Origin: Saccharibacillus nicotianae
GTDB lineage: Bacteria > Bacillota > Bacilli > Paenibacillales > Paenibacillaceae
Length of the DNA: 64,000 bases
NCBI RefSeq assembly: GCF_042681745.1
Contig: NZ_JBHUGF010000011.1
Span: 186,001 to 250,000, forward strand
Reading direction: 5' to 3'
Numbering within the stretch: position 1 is the first letter of the stretch; each line of letters starts with the position of its first letter. The position numbers were made by a program, and so were the translations under genes. This document shows, in pieces, positions 8,899 to 17,555 of the stretch. The notes below the pieces were generated by a model, which did no database searches, was not told where the DNA came from, and was given only the letters and a program-made list of their open reading frames with translations.

Positions 8899-10186
8899 TG
8901 CTATTTTGCTCATTTCGATTATGAGTATTTGGATCGCTGTGTTTGAATCGATAGTGATTATGTGGGGCGCGATTCGCTTTATGTTTAAGCAGAATAAAAT
9001 TCCGATGGTGATCCCTGAAAATATGGATCATTTCCCTAAAGTGACTGTGATTGTTCCTGCTCATAACGAAGAAATCGTTATTATGTCTACAGTCGAACAT
9101 ATTCTCAAGCTGAATTATCCGCAAGATAAAGTGCAGATTATTATTGTTGCTGATAATTGTAGCGATAATACAGCCAGTCGTCTGCGTACGTTAAAAGAAC
9201 AACCGGCTTATCGAGATCGTGACTTTACCATTATGGAACGGACAGGTAGCGGGGGGAAATCAGGAGCATTAAATGATGCCATGATCATCTCCAAAGGCGA
9301 ATGGTTATGTGTCTATGATGCAGATGCCGCACCCGAGAAAAATGCACTTCTTTTTCTAACGCAAAAAGCGATGGAACAACCGGAGAAATACGGCGCAGTA
9401 TTCGGTCGCAACAAAGCGCGTAATCGCAGTCAGAACTTTCTGTCCGGTTGTATCAATCTAGAATTGGTAACCATTCAGCGTGTGCATCATACAGGCATGT
9501 GGGAATTATTTGGACTGGGTACGATTCCGGGAACGAACTTTATCGTACGTAAAGACTTGATGGAAGAAATCGGTGGATGGGACCCACAAGCGATTACCGA
9601 AGATACGGCGATTTCGTTTGAAATTTTGACGCGTGGGAAGCTGATTGCACTGGCTCCTCAAGCCGAAGCGTATCAACAGGAACCTGAACTGCTCAGTGTC
9701 TATATGAAGCAACGAGAACGCTGGTCGAAAGGCAATTACAGCGTAGTCATGGATAATATTCATCATCTATTTGATAAAACAAGCTGGCGGATCAAGCTTC
9801 ATGTGATGTATTATGCGGCTAGTTATTTCTGGTTTATGATTGCGATTATTGTCTCGGACATTATTTTCCTTGCTAATATTGTGTATCAGATTATCGAATT
9901 ATTTAACCCGGCAGTAATTTCGCCATTCCAATTTGTCGGCGATGTTTATGTCTATCTGGTGATCGGTTGGGCGCTGATGTATTACATCTATGTATTGCAG
10001 ATTAATATGGCACTGGCAACAGATATCGGACAAAGCAATACCCGTAACTTTATTTTATCGTGCGTCTCGTACTTTACGTATTCGCAACTGTTCTTGATTA
10101 TCTCGGTCAAAGCATTCTTCTCGATTACGTATGATCGGATTACTGGTAGAGAAAGCAAATGGTATAAAACGAAGCGCTTTGGATAA
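8891..10186 (+). CDS. Processive GT2 glycosyltransferase, cellulose/poly-GlcNAc synthase type (YdaM-like)
   Basis: 431 residues. One N-terminal membrane helix, a cytoplasmic GT-A domain and C-terminal membrane segments (about residues 300-400). The diagnostic GT2 motifs are in order: VADNCSDNT (first Asp), YDADAAPE (DxD), ITEDTAISF (TED, catalytic base) and QRERWSKGN (QxxRW, the mark of processive synthases). The start at 8891 is chosen over an in-frame ATG 18 bp upstream because GGGGGA lies just before it. It is the probable polymerase of the exopolysaccharide, activated by the degenerate GGDEF protein. Full-length counterparts of YdaL and YdaN are not next to it. Confidence 0.9.
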   Translation: MSDAILLISIMSIWIAVFESIVIMWGAIRFMFKQNKIPMVIPENMDHFPKVTVIVPAHNEEIVIMSTVEHILKLNYPQDKVQIIIVADNCSDNTASRLRTLKEQPAYRDRDFTIMERTGSGGKSGALNDAMIISKGEWLCVYDADAAPEKNALLFLTQKAMEQPEKYGAVFGRNKARNRSQNFLSGCINLELVTIQRVHHTGMWELFGLGTIPGTNFIVRKDLMEEIGGWDPQAITEDTAISFEILTRGKLIALAPQAEAYQQEPELLSVYMKQRERWSKGNYSVVMDNIHHLFDKTSWRIKLHVMYYAASYFWFMIAIIVSDIIFLANIVYQIIELFNPAVISPFQFVGDVYVYLVIGWALMYYIYVLQINMALATDIGQSNTRNFILSCVSYFTYSQLFLIISVKAFFSITYDRITGRESKWYKTKRFG

Positions 10187-10216
10187 AGATTGCTTCGTTA
10201 TCGTAGCGAAATCAAA

Positions 10217-10253
10217 AGAAAGCCAGTCTCTTTTTACAGAGGCTGGCTTTTTT
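10217..10253. terminator. Bidirectional terminator between the synthase and the POT transporter
   Basis: Hairpin AAAGCCAGTCTC / GAGGCTGGCTTT with T-runs on both strands, placed between two convergent genes. Confidence 0.85.
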
Positions 10254-10274
10254 AGTGAGATGTACGTATCTAAT

Positions 10275-11768
10275 TTATAGTACACCTTTCATAAAGCTTT
10301 GAATTTTCGGTCCCATTACGAACAGAATTACACCTAGCGCAATCGAAACACCGCCGATGACTCCGAAATAGATCATTTCGGTTTCCGGGCTATAAAATTG
10401 AACAATAATTGCATTAATCGCTTGTGCGGCTGCATTGGATAAAAACCACAGACTCATTGTTTGCGCAGAGAAAGCCGCAGGAGCAAGCTTAGTGGTCGCA
10501 GACAGACCGACAGGAGACAGGAACAATTCCCCAACAACAATAATAAAATAGCTTAGTACAAGCCACAGTGGGCTTACAAGCGAATTTTCACCACCGAAAT
10601 ACGAAGGAATCAGAATAACAAGGAATGACAACCCGGCAAATAACAATCCTAACGAGAATTTGCGTGGAATAATAGGTTGACGATTGCCAAGCTTGAGCCA
10701 GATCGCTGCAAATACAGGTGATAAAGCAATAATAAATAACGGATTAAGCGATTGGAACCAAGCAGGAGCAATATGAATCCCCATAAAGTCTAATTGAGTA
10801 CGTTTATCTGCATACGTTGCCAGAACAGTCGAAGTCTGTTCTTGAATCGACCAGAACATTACCGCTGCGATAAATAGCGGAATATAAGCAAGTAGACGAG
10901 AACGCTCTACATCTGTTGTTTTTTGGCTACGATACATTGTTACAAAATAACAGATTGGAATCAAAACGCCCAGTATAGCGACAACAGTAACAAATGATTT
11001 CAACGTTAACCAACCCATCATAATTGCTATAGCTACAATAATGGCAATAATGACAGCACCGATGGCAAAAATAATGATCGTTTTTTTCTTTTCTTCAGCA
11101 GATAATGGATTACCTACCACTGTACCTGCTAGACCCAAATTTTTCTTTTTCGTTAAAACAAAAACGACCAACCCTATAAACATTCCAATCGCTGCCATTG
11201 CAAATCCCCAATGGAAGCCGTAACTTGTCTGTAATCCACCTACAATTAATGGCGAGATAAATCCACCCAAATTAATACTCATATAGAAAATACTAAAACC
11301 AGAATCACGACGATTGTCGCTCTCCGCATACATTTCGCCGACCACATTCGAAACATTCGGTTTGAGTAATCCTGTACCGAGTACAATCAAGCCCATAGAT
11401 ACAAATAATAGCGGTACACTATTTGGAATCGCAAGCACAATATGACCGATCATAATCAAGACCCCGCCATAGAAGATCGCCTGTGATGAGCCAAACACGC
11501 GGTCAGCTAACCATCCTCCAATAATACCGGACATATAGACAAGTGATCCGTAAATCGACATAATGGCAAGTGCAGTCGCTTCATCAAATCCAAGTCCGCC
11601 TTTAGACACTTCATAGTACATGTAGAAAACAAGAATCGCTCTCATTCCATAATAAGAGAACCGCTCCCAGAATTCAGTGAAAAACAAAGTGAACAATCCT
11701 TTAGGATGACCGAAGAATCCTTTTTGCGGTACGCTGTCTACAACTTGTTGCTTATTCACTTCTGACAC
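10275..11768 (-). CDS. Proton-dependent di/tripeptide transporter, POT/PTR2 family
   Basis: Integral membrane peptide:proton symporter, 497 residues, 12-14 predicted transmembrane segments. Family marks near the N-terminus are FFTEFWERFSYYGMRAIL (ExxERFxYYG type, proton coupling), GGWLADRVFG, and the following FYMSINLGGFISPL. The later segment FWSIQEQTSTVLA corresponds to the conserved motif of TM7. The length fits DtpT-like proteins of Firmicutes (about 490-500). It appears monocistronic: a strong terminator follows and a non-coding stretch of about 260 bp precedes it. Confidence 0.95.
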   Translation of the reverse strand: MSEVNKQQVVDSVPQKGFFGHPKGLFTLFFTEFWERFSYYGMRAILVFYMYYEVSKGGLGFDEATALAIMSIYGSLVYMSGIIGGWLADRVFGSSQAIFYGGVLIMIGHIVLAIPNSVPLLFVSMGLIVLGTGLLKPNVSNVVGEMYAESDNRRDSGFSIFYMSINLGGFISPLIVGGLQTSYGFHWGFAMAAIGMFIGLVVFVLTKKKNLGLAGTVVGNPLSAEEKKKTIIIFAIGAVIIAIIVAIAIMMGWLTLKSFVTVVAILGVLIPICYFVTMYRSQKTTDVERSRLLAYIPLFIAAVMFWSIQEQTSTVLATYADKRTQLDFMGIHIAPAWFQSLNPLFIIALSPVFAAIWLKLGNRQPIIPRKFSLGLLFAGLSFLVILIPSYFGGENSLVSPLWLVLSYFIIVVGELFLSPVGLSATTKLAPAAFSAQTMSLWFLSNAAAQAINAIIVQFYSPETEMIYFGVIGGVSIALGVILFVMGPKIQSFMKGVL

Positions 11769-12032
11769 AAATGAACCTCCTGCTCTAACTATCTTTTATT
11801 TGAATAGATTCATTACAGAATTACACGTCTAAATAATTACATATCAACATATAGGGCTATCGAAAATATTTACACGTCACTTCAGCAATCGAACCATCAG
11901 AATACAACATATTCTACATATCATCAATGAGAAATTGCAGAGACAATTCAATCGAGTGCATATATACAACGCCAAAGGTGAAATGTCATAATATAAATAA
12001 GCTTAATATATTGAAAGGATAGGTGAACAAAG

Positions 12033-12710
12033 ATGAAATATGATATTTTGTATGAAGGCGCGTTTGCCATGTTGAAGGTACATATAGAACAAGGAGAAGC
12101 GATCAAAGCCGAATCTGGCGCTATGGTCTCGATGTCTCCTAATGTAGAAATTAAAGGAACGATGGACGGCGGACTGATAGGTGGCCTGGGTCGTATGTTA
12201 TCAGGAGAAAAATTCTTTTTTCAAGAGTTGCGTTCTACACGTGGGCCTGCTGAAGTATTGTTATCACCTTCCAGTATTGGAGATGTTACTGCTGTAGAAT
12301 TAGATGGCTCGTATAGTTTGTATGTTCAAAAAGATGGTTTTCTTGCAGGTACCGAAGGTATAGAAGTGGGTACACAAATGCAGAATCTGAAAAAGGGATT
12401 ATTTTCAGGAGAAGGATTCTTTATTATCGAAATACGTGGTAGAGGTACTGTATTCTTATCTTCTTATGGTTCGATTCATGCGATCAATCTAGCGCATGGG
12501 GAAGAAGTTATTGTCGATAATGCTCACCTTGTCGCATGGCCAGGATATATGAATTATCAGATCGAAAAAGCGTCTAAAGGTTGGTTATCCAGTGTGACCA
12601 GTGGAGAAGGCATTGTGTGTCGCTTCCGGGGCGAAGGGGTTGTTCTGATTCAATCTCGTAATCCGGCTGGCTTCGGTAATTGGATCAGACAGTTTATTCC
12701 AAGTAAGTAA
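12033..12710 (+). CDS. AIM24/TIGR00266 family protein
   Basis: 225 residues, soluble, predominantly beta structure. It matches the TIGR00266/AIM24 family: an N-terminal AESGAMVSMSPNVEIKGTMD segment, Gly-rich GGLIGGLGRMLSGEKFFFQ, and the C-terminal GEGIVCRFRGEGVVLIQSR before a FGNWIRQFIPSK end. The family is widespread and its biochemical role in bacteria is not established. TGAAAGGATAGG precedes the ATG. Transcribed alone, with a terminator behind it. Confidence 0.88.
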   Translation: MKYDILYEGAFAMLKVHIEQGEAIKAESGAMVSMSPNVEIKGTMDGGLIGGLGRMLSGEKFFFQELRSTRGPAEVLLSPSSIGDVTAVELDGSYSLYVQKDGFLAGTEGIEVGTQMQNLKKGLFSGEGFFIIEIRGRGTVFLSSYGSIHAINLAHGEEVIVDNAHLVAWPGYMNYQIEKASKGWLSSVTSGEGIVCRFRGEGVVLIQSRNPAGFGNWIRQFIPSK

Positions 12711-12726
12711 ACCGATAATTAGTAAA

Positions 12727-12771
12727 AGCTAAATTCGTTTCTCGCTTGGGGAGATGGATTTGGCTTTTTTT
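12727..12771 (+). terminator. Terminator after the AIM24-family gene
   Basis: Imperfect hairpin AGCTAAATTCGTTTCTC / GGAGATGGATTTGGCT with a run of seven T. Confidence 0.65.
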
Positions 12772-12795
12772 GTAGATCTTTTCTATCCATGAGAA

Positions 12796-12867
12796 TTAGG
12801 ATAAGGATGAAAGTTGATGTTCAACCAATGTATGCGTTTTATTATTGAATTATGATCCTTATCCTAA
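12796..12867. repeat. 13-bp inverted repeat enclosing a small stem, upstream of greA
   Basis: TTAGGATAAGGAT (12796-12808) and ATCCTTATCCTAA (12855-12867) are perfectly complementary, separated by 46 nt that hold a further GTTGA/TCAAC stem. No U-tract follows, so it is not a plain terminator. Function unknown; it could be a leader or small RNA structure or a long operator. Confidence 0.5.
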
Positions 12868-12949
12868 ATTTAATCATTTTATTTTACAATTAAAGTAACG
12901 AAAATGTGCCATTATAGCGTATACTGATAAGTGAGGGAGTTGAGCGCAT

Positions 12950-13435
12950 ATGGCTAAGGAACACGAAGAAATTATTTTGACCCGCGAAGGTATCAAAAAG
13001 CTGGAAGATGAGCTTGAAGAACTGAAAGGGCCACGCCGTAAAGAGTTATCGCAACGTTTGAAGCTTGCTATCAGTTACGGGGATTTGAAAGAGAACAGTG
13101 AATACCATTCGGCAAAGGACGATCAAGCTTTTATGGAGACACGCGTTCTTATTCTCGAAAAAATGCTACGTAATGCACAAGTAGTTAATGAAGATAACTT
13201 GGATCTTTCCAAAGTCAGTATCGGTTCCACGATACTCCTACATGATTTGGAGTTCGGTGAAGATATCGAATACCAGATTGTCGGACCTGCTGAAGCAGAC
13301 GTTATCAACAACAAATTATCGTATGAAAGCCCATTAGGTAAAGCTTTGATCGGACAAAAAGTTGGTAACACGATTACTTTTGAAGCGCCTATGGGAACAT
13401 TCAAGTATAAACTGTTGGAAATTAGAATCGCATAA
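12950..13435 (+). CDS. greA: Transcription elongation factor GreA
   Basis: 161 residues, the normal GreA length. The N-terminal coiled coil begins ILTREGIKKLEDELEEL and contains the tip motif SYGDLKENSEYHSAKDDQ, whose acidic residues (the D and E of GDLKEN) enter the RNA polymerase secondary channel and stimulate cleavage of backtracked RNA. The C-terminal FKBP-like domain ends GTFKYKLLEIRIA. GAGGGAG lies upstream of the ATG. Standing alone between two terminators, with a TATACT -10-like box at about 12919-12924, it has its own promoter. Confidence 0.97.
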   Translation: MAKEHEEIILTREGIKKLEDELEELKGPRRKELSQRLKLAISYGDLKENSEYHSAKDDQAFMETRVLILEKMLRNAQVVNEDNLDLSKVSIGSTILLHDLEFGEDIEYQIVGPAEADVINNKLSYESPLGKALIGQKVGNTITFEAPMGTFKYKLLEIRIA

Positions 13436-13448
13436 TTGTAGTTCAAAA

Positions 13449-13485
13449 GGCAAAGCCAAAGATTTTCTGAGGGCTTTGTTTTTTT
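13449..13485 (+). terminator. Terminator after greA
   Basis: Stem CAAAGCC / GGCTTTG followed by a T-run. Confidence 0.75.
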
Positions 13486-13508
13486 ATATCAGAGTAGGAG
13501 GAAATCAG

Positions 13509-14012
13509 ATGGATATTAGGCTGTTAACAAGTGAAGATGCAGTACAATATCGTGCACTTCGATTAAAGTCGTTACAAGAAAATCCTGAAGCATTTTTAGT
13601 TACATACGATAGTGAAGTCTCCAAACCAATAGAAGATACACAACATAAGCTTCAACTTTCTAGTAGTCGATTTACATTAGGTTGTTTTGATCAGCAGGAG
13701 CTTGTAGGAATGGTGACTTTTATTAGAGAGCAACATCTCAAAACTATGCATAAAGGAAATATCTATGCGATGTATGTATCACCCGCTTGTAGAGGTCAAA
13801 AGATAGGTAAAGCATTGATTAAAGAATTAGTGCAAAAAGCCAGTGCACTGGAAGGGCTAGAGCAGATCGGCTTGACAGTGATCTCTGGAAATAGGGCAGC
13901 CAAGCAATTATATACAAGTCTAGGCTTTACAGTGTGTGGATTCGAAAAGAATGCGCTAAAGTATGAGGGTCAGTATTGGGATGAAGAACGAATGATATTG
14001 GAAATCGTCTAA
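13509..14012 (+). CDS. GNAT family N-acetyltransferase
   Basis: 167 residues, one GNAT domain. The acetyl-CoA pyrophosphate-binding motif A is clear: IYAMYVSPACRGQKIGKALI (the RGQKIG loop), followed by the ISGNRAAKQLYTSLGF motif B helix. The substrate cannot be deduced. The start is the ATG at 13509 because AGGAGG lies 7 nt before it; the frame is open further upstream but without a ribosome site. Confidence 0.9.
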   Translation: MDIRLLTSEDAVQYRALRLKSLQENPEAFLVTYDSEVSKPIEDTQHKLQLSSSRFTLGCFDQQELVGMVTFIREQHLKTMHKGNIYAMYVSPACRGQKIGKALIKELVQKASALEGLEQIGLTVISGNRAAKQLYTSLGFTVCGFEKNALKYEGQYWDEERMILEIV

Positions 14013-14016
14013 CTAT

Positions 14017-14061
14017 AAAAAAGGCAAAGCCATGTATATACTGAGGGCTTTGCCTTTTTTT
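14017..14061. terminator. Bidirectional terminator between the acetyltransferase and phzF-like genes
   Basis: AAAAAAGGCAAAGCC / GGCTTTGCCTTTTTTT hairpin with a T-run on each strand. Confidence 0.88.
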
Positions 14062-14072
14062 ATACTATTTAA

Positions 14073-14972
14073 TTAAATACTTAATTCCCCTCGGATCGTG
14101 ATCGTTGCCGCACCAGCGACTTTGATAATCGGAGTATCTACACCGTTAGGAATAGCTTGCACATACAGTAGACCCGGTCTGCCAATCGCATGCCCTTGAG
14201 CGATCTTTAGGGTTGTAGTCTGATCTTGTGGGATAATCCCATTTACATATAAAAAGCCTGTTAAAGCTCCATTTGCCGCGCCTGTCACCGGATCTTCAGC
14301 AATGCCAATCGCAGGTGCAAAATCGCGGGTATACAGATCATATTCTTGATCTGGCGTAAAGGTGTAAAGGTGCGTTGTCGCAATCTGGTGTTGTCGATTG
14401 TGTTGACTAAGAGCGATAAGATCTGGATTAGCTTGATCGATTGCTTGCTGTGTATGTACAGGAATAAGTAGATGCCAGTTCCCTGTATATGCGAGTTGAA
14501 TCGGATAAGCAGGATCGATTGCATCGACAGGTACGCCTATCATTTGGCTAAGTGCTTGTAAGTCTACAGGTAAAGCTTTGATTTGTGGAGTGATCTGAGT
14601 CATTTCCACCCGTTGTACATAACCATTTTCTTGATGCCAGACAACTGGAATAGCACCTGCGCCGGTTCCTAACACAACTCCATCTTGTTGTTGAGACAAT
14701 CCAAGTTCTGTAGCCAGTAACCAGGTTAATCCGATCGTAGCATGTCCGCAAAAAGGAATTTCTTCAGTCGGTGTAAAATATCTTACTTTATAATCAATAT
14801 CTGCTTGATCAGAAGGAAGTAAAAAAATAGATTCAGATAAATTAAGTTCTCTTGCAATCTTTTGCATTTCTTCTCCTGTTAGTTGTTCTGCATCCAATAC
14901 CACGCCTGCGGTATTCCCTGTAAACGGTTGATCGGTAAAAGCATCAACATGATACACTCTTATATTTCTCAC
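14073..14972 (-). CDS. PhzF family isomerase-like protein
   Basis: 299 residues, the usual length of PhzF-fold proteins (two diaminopimelate-epimerase-like lobes). Family motifs: YHVDAFTDQPFTGNTAGVV at the N-terminus, ARELNLSESIFLLPS carrying the conserved catalytic Glu in SES, the FTPTEEIPFCGHATIGLTW stretch, and EDPVTGAANGALTGFLY near the C-terminus. The cellular substrate of most PhzF paralogues is unknown, and no phenazine genes are present, so phenazine synthesis is not implied. The start is GTG with AAAGGAG 9 nt upstream; a long inverted repeat abuts that ribosome site. Confidence 0.92.
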   Translation of the reverse strand: MRNIRVYHVDAFTDQPFTGNTAGVVLDAEQLTGEEMQKIARELNLSESIFLLPSDQADIDYKVRYFTPTEEIPFCGHATIGLTWLLATELGLSQQQDGVVLGTGAGAIPVVWHQENGYVQRVEMTQITPQIKALPVDLQALSQMIGVPVDAIDPAYPIQLAYTGNWHLLIPVHTQQAIDQANPDLIALSQHNRQHQIATTHLYTFTPDQEYDLYTRDFAPAIGIAEDPVTGAANGALTGFLYVNGIIPQDQTTTLKIAQGHAIGRPGLLYVQAIPNGVDTPIIKVAGAATITIRGELSI

Positions 14973-14988
14973 AGAAAGTCACTCCTTT

Positions 14989-15036
14989 TATGTATGATAG
15001 ATATATCGAACTATCTCGATATATCTATCATACATA
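14989..15036. promoter_or_regulatory. 21-bp perfect inverted repeat abutting the phzF-like ribosome site
   Basis: The arms 14989-15009 and 15016-15036 are perfectly complementary over 21 bp, with a 6-nt spacer ACTATC. They lie directly upstream of the AAAGGAG of the phzF-like gene (minus strand). On the plus strand the second arm runs into six T, so it could act as a terminator in that direction. Otherwise it is an operator or a 5'-leader hairpin. Confidence 0.6.
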
Positions 15037-15163
15037 TTTTTTAACGATTTGTAAAATGATTTGTTATTGTCGATACGCTACATTTTATTTTTCTTTTATA
15101 GTGAAATGGGTAAGGGATTGTAGGTTACCTCTAATTTGCTTGATAGAAGGAGATGTGTTGACT

Positions 15164-15742
15164 ATGGATCAACCGCCCAGTCGTATACATTTAGGCAAAG
15201 CGATACGGCAAGTTGCTCGAACGATTATTCGTTTGCCTCAAACGGAATCACTATCTGTCTCTTCTCCATCGTCTGTAGTATTTTCCAAGAGTGAATGGGA
15301 TTCCGTACATGCAGAACTGTATTGGTTCCGTCTGACTGCGTTGCAAATAGCCGTTCTACTACATATCCAGCAACAACACTATGATCTGAATATGTATGAA
15401 GCAAGATATATGATGACGACAGCTATTGAACTTGCTTTTCAGGATGCAGATTTATCTCGAACAGATACAACCAAGATACGCAGTAAATTATCTGAAGAAA
15501 TGGATTATTATTTTAACCGCTTAGAAATGTCTGATGTATCAGATCATCTATTTGCAGTGGATGAGTTGTTGCGCTCTTTTGCAACTAGAACCTTAATACT
15601 GTGCATCTCACTCCCAGTAGAGCATGATCAGGATCAACGCAGAGAGATATTGATTCAAGAAGCGACGCTGATCTGGGAGAACGTAACACAGGAACTAGAA
15701 GAATTTCTACAACATATAAAAATTATTGAATTTGAGCAGTAA
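15164..15742 (+). CDS. Hypothetical protein, helical, 192 residues
   Basis: Not recognised. From the ATG at 15164 the product is 192 residues, soluble and mostly helical, acidic towards the C-terminus (EEFLQHIKIIEFEQ). No membrane segment or signal peptide is evident. AGAAGGAG lies 11 nt before this ATG; a TTG at 15158 (5 nt spacing) is an alternative start. The frame is open further upstream to 14990, but that extension is made of rare-looking residues and overlaps the long inverted repeat, so it was not used. Confidence 0.6.
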   Translation: MDQPPSRIHLGKAIRQVARTIIRLPQTESLSVSSPSSVVFSKSEWDSVHAELYWFRLTALQIAVLLHIQQQHYDLNMYEARYMMTTAIELAFQDADLSRTDTTKIRSKLSEEMDYYFNRLEMSDVSDHLFAVDELLRSFATRTLILCISLPVEHDQDQRREILIQEATLIWENVTQELEEFLQHIKIIEFEQ

Positions 15743-15935
15743 GTCACGTCTTTTTTTGCTATTTTCTCAAATGTTATCTACCAATATAGCGTATACTGAA
15801 TAGAGTGAGTAAAAAGTGTATATGATCAGGGCAAGCGATCGATTGGTGTTATGGTTGAAGTCATTTTATGTTCATTATTCAGCATGCTTAATGAAATGAA
15901 AGAGCATGTTAATTTATAAAAAGAAGAGGTATTTC

Positions 15936-17381
15936 ATGAGTCAGTCTAATTTTCAAGAGTATGAATTAAGTGAAGATATTTTAAAAGCATTACAACAACT
16001 GGGCTATACACAGCCTACTGAAGTACAGCAAAAGGTCATTCCTGTCGCACTAGAGCGCCAAGATTTGGTCGTGAAATCACAGACAGGTAGTGGTAAAACG
16101 GCTGCATTTGGTATTCCGTTGTGCGAATTAGTCGATTGGAACGAAAATAAACCACAAGCGTTAGTTCTCACCCCTACACGCGAACTGGCTGCACAGGTCA
16201 AAGAAGACATTACCAATATCGGACGCTTTAAGCGGATCAAAGCAACGGCAGTCTACGGCAAGCAACCTTACGCCAAGCAGACACTTGAGTTAAAACAGAA
16301 AAGCCATGTCGTTGTCGGTACACCGGGACGCGTGTTGGATCATATTCAGCGTGGTACGTTAGCTTTGGAAAAAATAGAATTTCTTATTATCGATGAAGCG
16401 GATGAAATGTTAAATATGGGTTTTATAGAACAGGTTGAAAATATTATCAAAGCATTACCGAAAGAGCGCACTACTTTACTTTTCTCGGCGACATTACCAC
16501 AAGATATCGAACGTCTATGCCATCGTCATATGCGTCAGCCTGAGCATATAGAGATTCAAGCGACAGGGCTAACAACAGCAACGATTGAGCATGCGCTGTA
16601 TGAAGTCAAAGATGCAGACAAATTTAATTTATTGCAAGATATTACGGTTGTTGAGAATCCAGATAGCTGTATTATTTTCTGCCGTACTCAAGATAATGTA
16701 AATATGGTTAGTGAACGGTTAACAGCTAACGATTACACCTGTGCGAAAATTCATGGTGGCATGTTACAAGAAGATCGCTTTGCAGTGATGGAAGATTTCA
16801 AACGCGGGCAATTCCGTTATCTGGTCGCAACCGATGTCGCTGCTCGTGGAATCGATATCGACAATATTACGCATGTAATCAATTACGACCTACCGCTGGA
16901 AAAAGAAAGCTATGTGCATCGTACGGGACGAACAGGACGTGCAGGCAAAAGCGGTCTAGCCATCACATTTGTGACTCCTTTTGAAGATAAATTTTTGCGT
17001 GAAATTCAAGATTATATCGGGTTTGCAATTCCGCACAAAGAAGCACCTGAAGCTGTAGAAGTGGATCGTGCGCGTGAAGCATTTGAAGGTAAAATGGGAA
17101 TTCGTGCTGAACGCAAACCTGCTAAAAGTGAGCAACTGAACAAAGAAATCATGAAGTTGTATTTTAACGGTGGCAAAAAGAAAAAATTACGTGCAGTAGA
17201 CTTTGTAGGCACGATTGCTCGTATCGAAGGCGTAACGGCCGAAGATATTGGAATTATTACGATTCAAGACAATGTGACCTATGTAGAGATTCTAAATGGC
17301 AAAGGCCCTCATGTATTGAAAGTGATGAAAGATACGACGGTTAAGGGCAAATTACTCAAAGTGCATAAAGCGTTGAAATAA
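15936..17381 (+). CDS. dbpA: DEAD-box ATP-dependent RNA helicase, DbpA/YxiN type
   Basis: 481 residues. All helicase motifs are in order: Q-motif before SQTGSGKTAAFG (motif I), PTRELAAQ (Ia), GTPGRVLDH (Ib), DEAD (II), SAT (III), ATDVAARGIDI (V) and HRTGRTGRAG (VI). The C-terminal about 75 residues, from KLYFNGGKKKKLRAVDFVG, form the DbpA RNA-binding domain, which targets hairpin 92 of 23S rRNA, so the role is 50S subunit assembly. The start at 15936 follows AAGAAGAGG; an in-frame ATG at 15906 lacks a site. Confidence 0.95.
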   Translation: MSQSNFQEYELSEDILKALQQLGYTQPTEVQQKVIPVALERQDLVVKSQTGSGKTAAFGIPLCELVDWNENKPQALVLTPTRELAAQVKEDITNIGRFKRIKATAVYGKQPYAKQTLELKQKSHVVVGTPGRVLDHIQRGTLALEKIEFLIIDEADEMLNMGFIEQVENIIKALPKERTTLLFSATLPQDIERLCHRHMRQPEHIEIQATGLTTATIEHALYEVKDADKFNLLQDITVVENPDSCIIFCRTQDNVNMVSERLTANDYTCAKIHGGMLQEDRFAVMEDFKRGQFRYLVATDVAARGIDIDNITHVINYDLPLEKESYVHRTGRTGRAGKSGLAITFVTPFEDKFLREIQDYIGFAIPHKEAPEAVEVDRAREAFEGKMGIRAERKPAKSEQLNKEIMKLYFNGGKKKKLRAVDFVGTIARIEGVTAEDIGIITIQDNVTYVEILNGKGPHVLKVMKDTTVKGKLLKVHKALK

Positions 17382-17463
17382 AGGTAAGCCCTAGCGTAAT
17401 CGTAATGCGTATGAGCGATCATCAATACCATAATGTCTTGTCGTTGCAAAGATGATCTAAATA

Positions 17464-17496
17464 TAAAAAAAGAGCCTATCTTGCTGATAGGCTCTT
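17464..17496 (-). terminator. Terminator downstream of the Rpn-family fragment
   Basis: AAGAGCCTATC / GATAGGCTCTT hairpin with a 5-nt loop. Read on the minus strand it is followed by seven T, so it serves the minus-strand fragment; the T-run is weak on the plus strand. Confidence 0.75.
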
Positions 17497-17555
17497 ACTT
17501 GTATTACGAATCTGAAGCAACATCATAGAGAACAATACGGATTTGAATTCTAGAC

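Noticed and set aside
14073..14972. Phenazine biosynthesis gene phzF
   Set aside because: The fold and motifs fit PhzF-like proteins, but no other phenazine genes are present and most paralogues are unrelated to phenazines.
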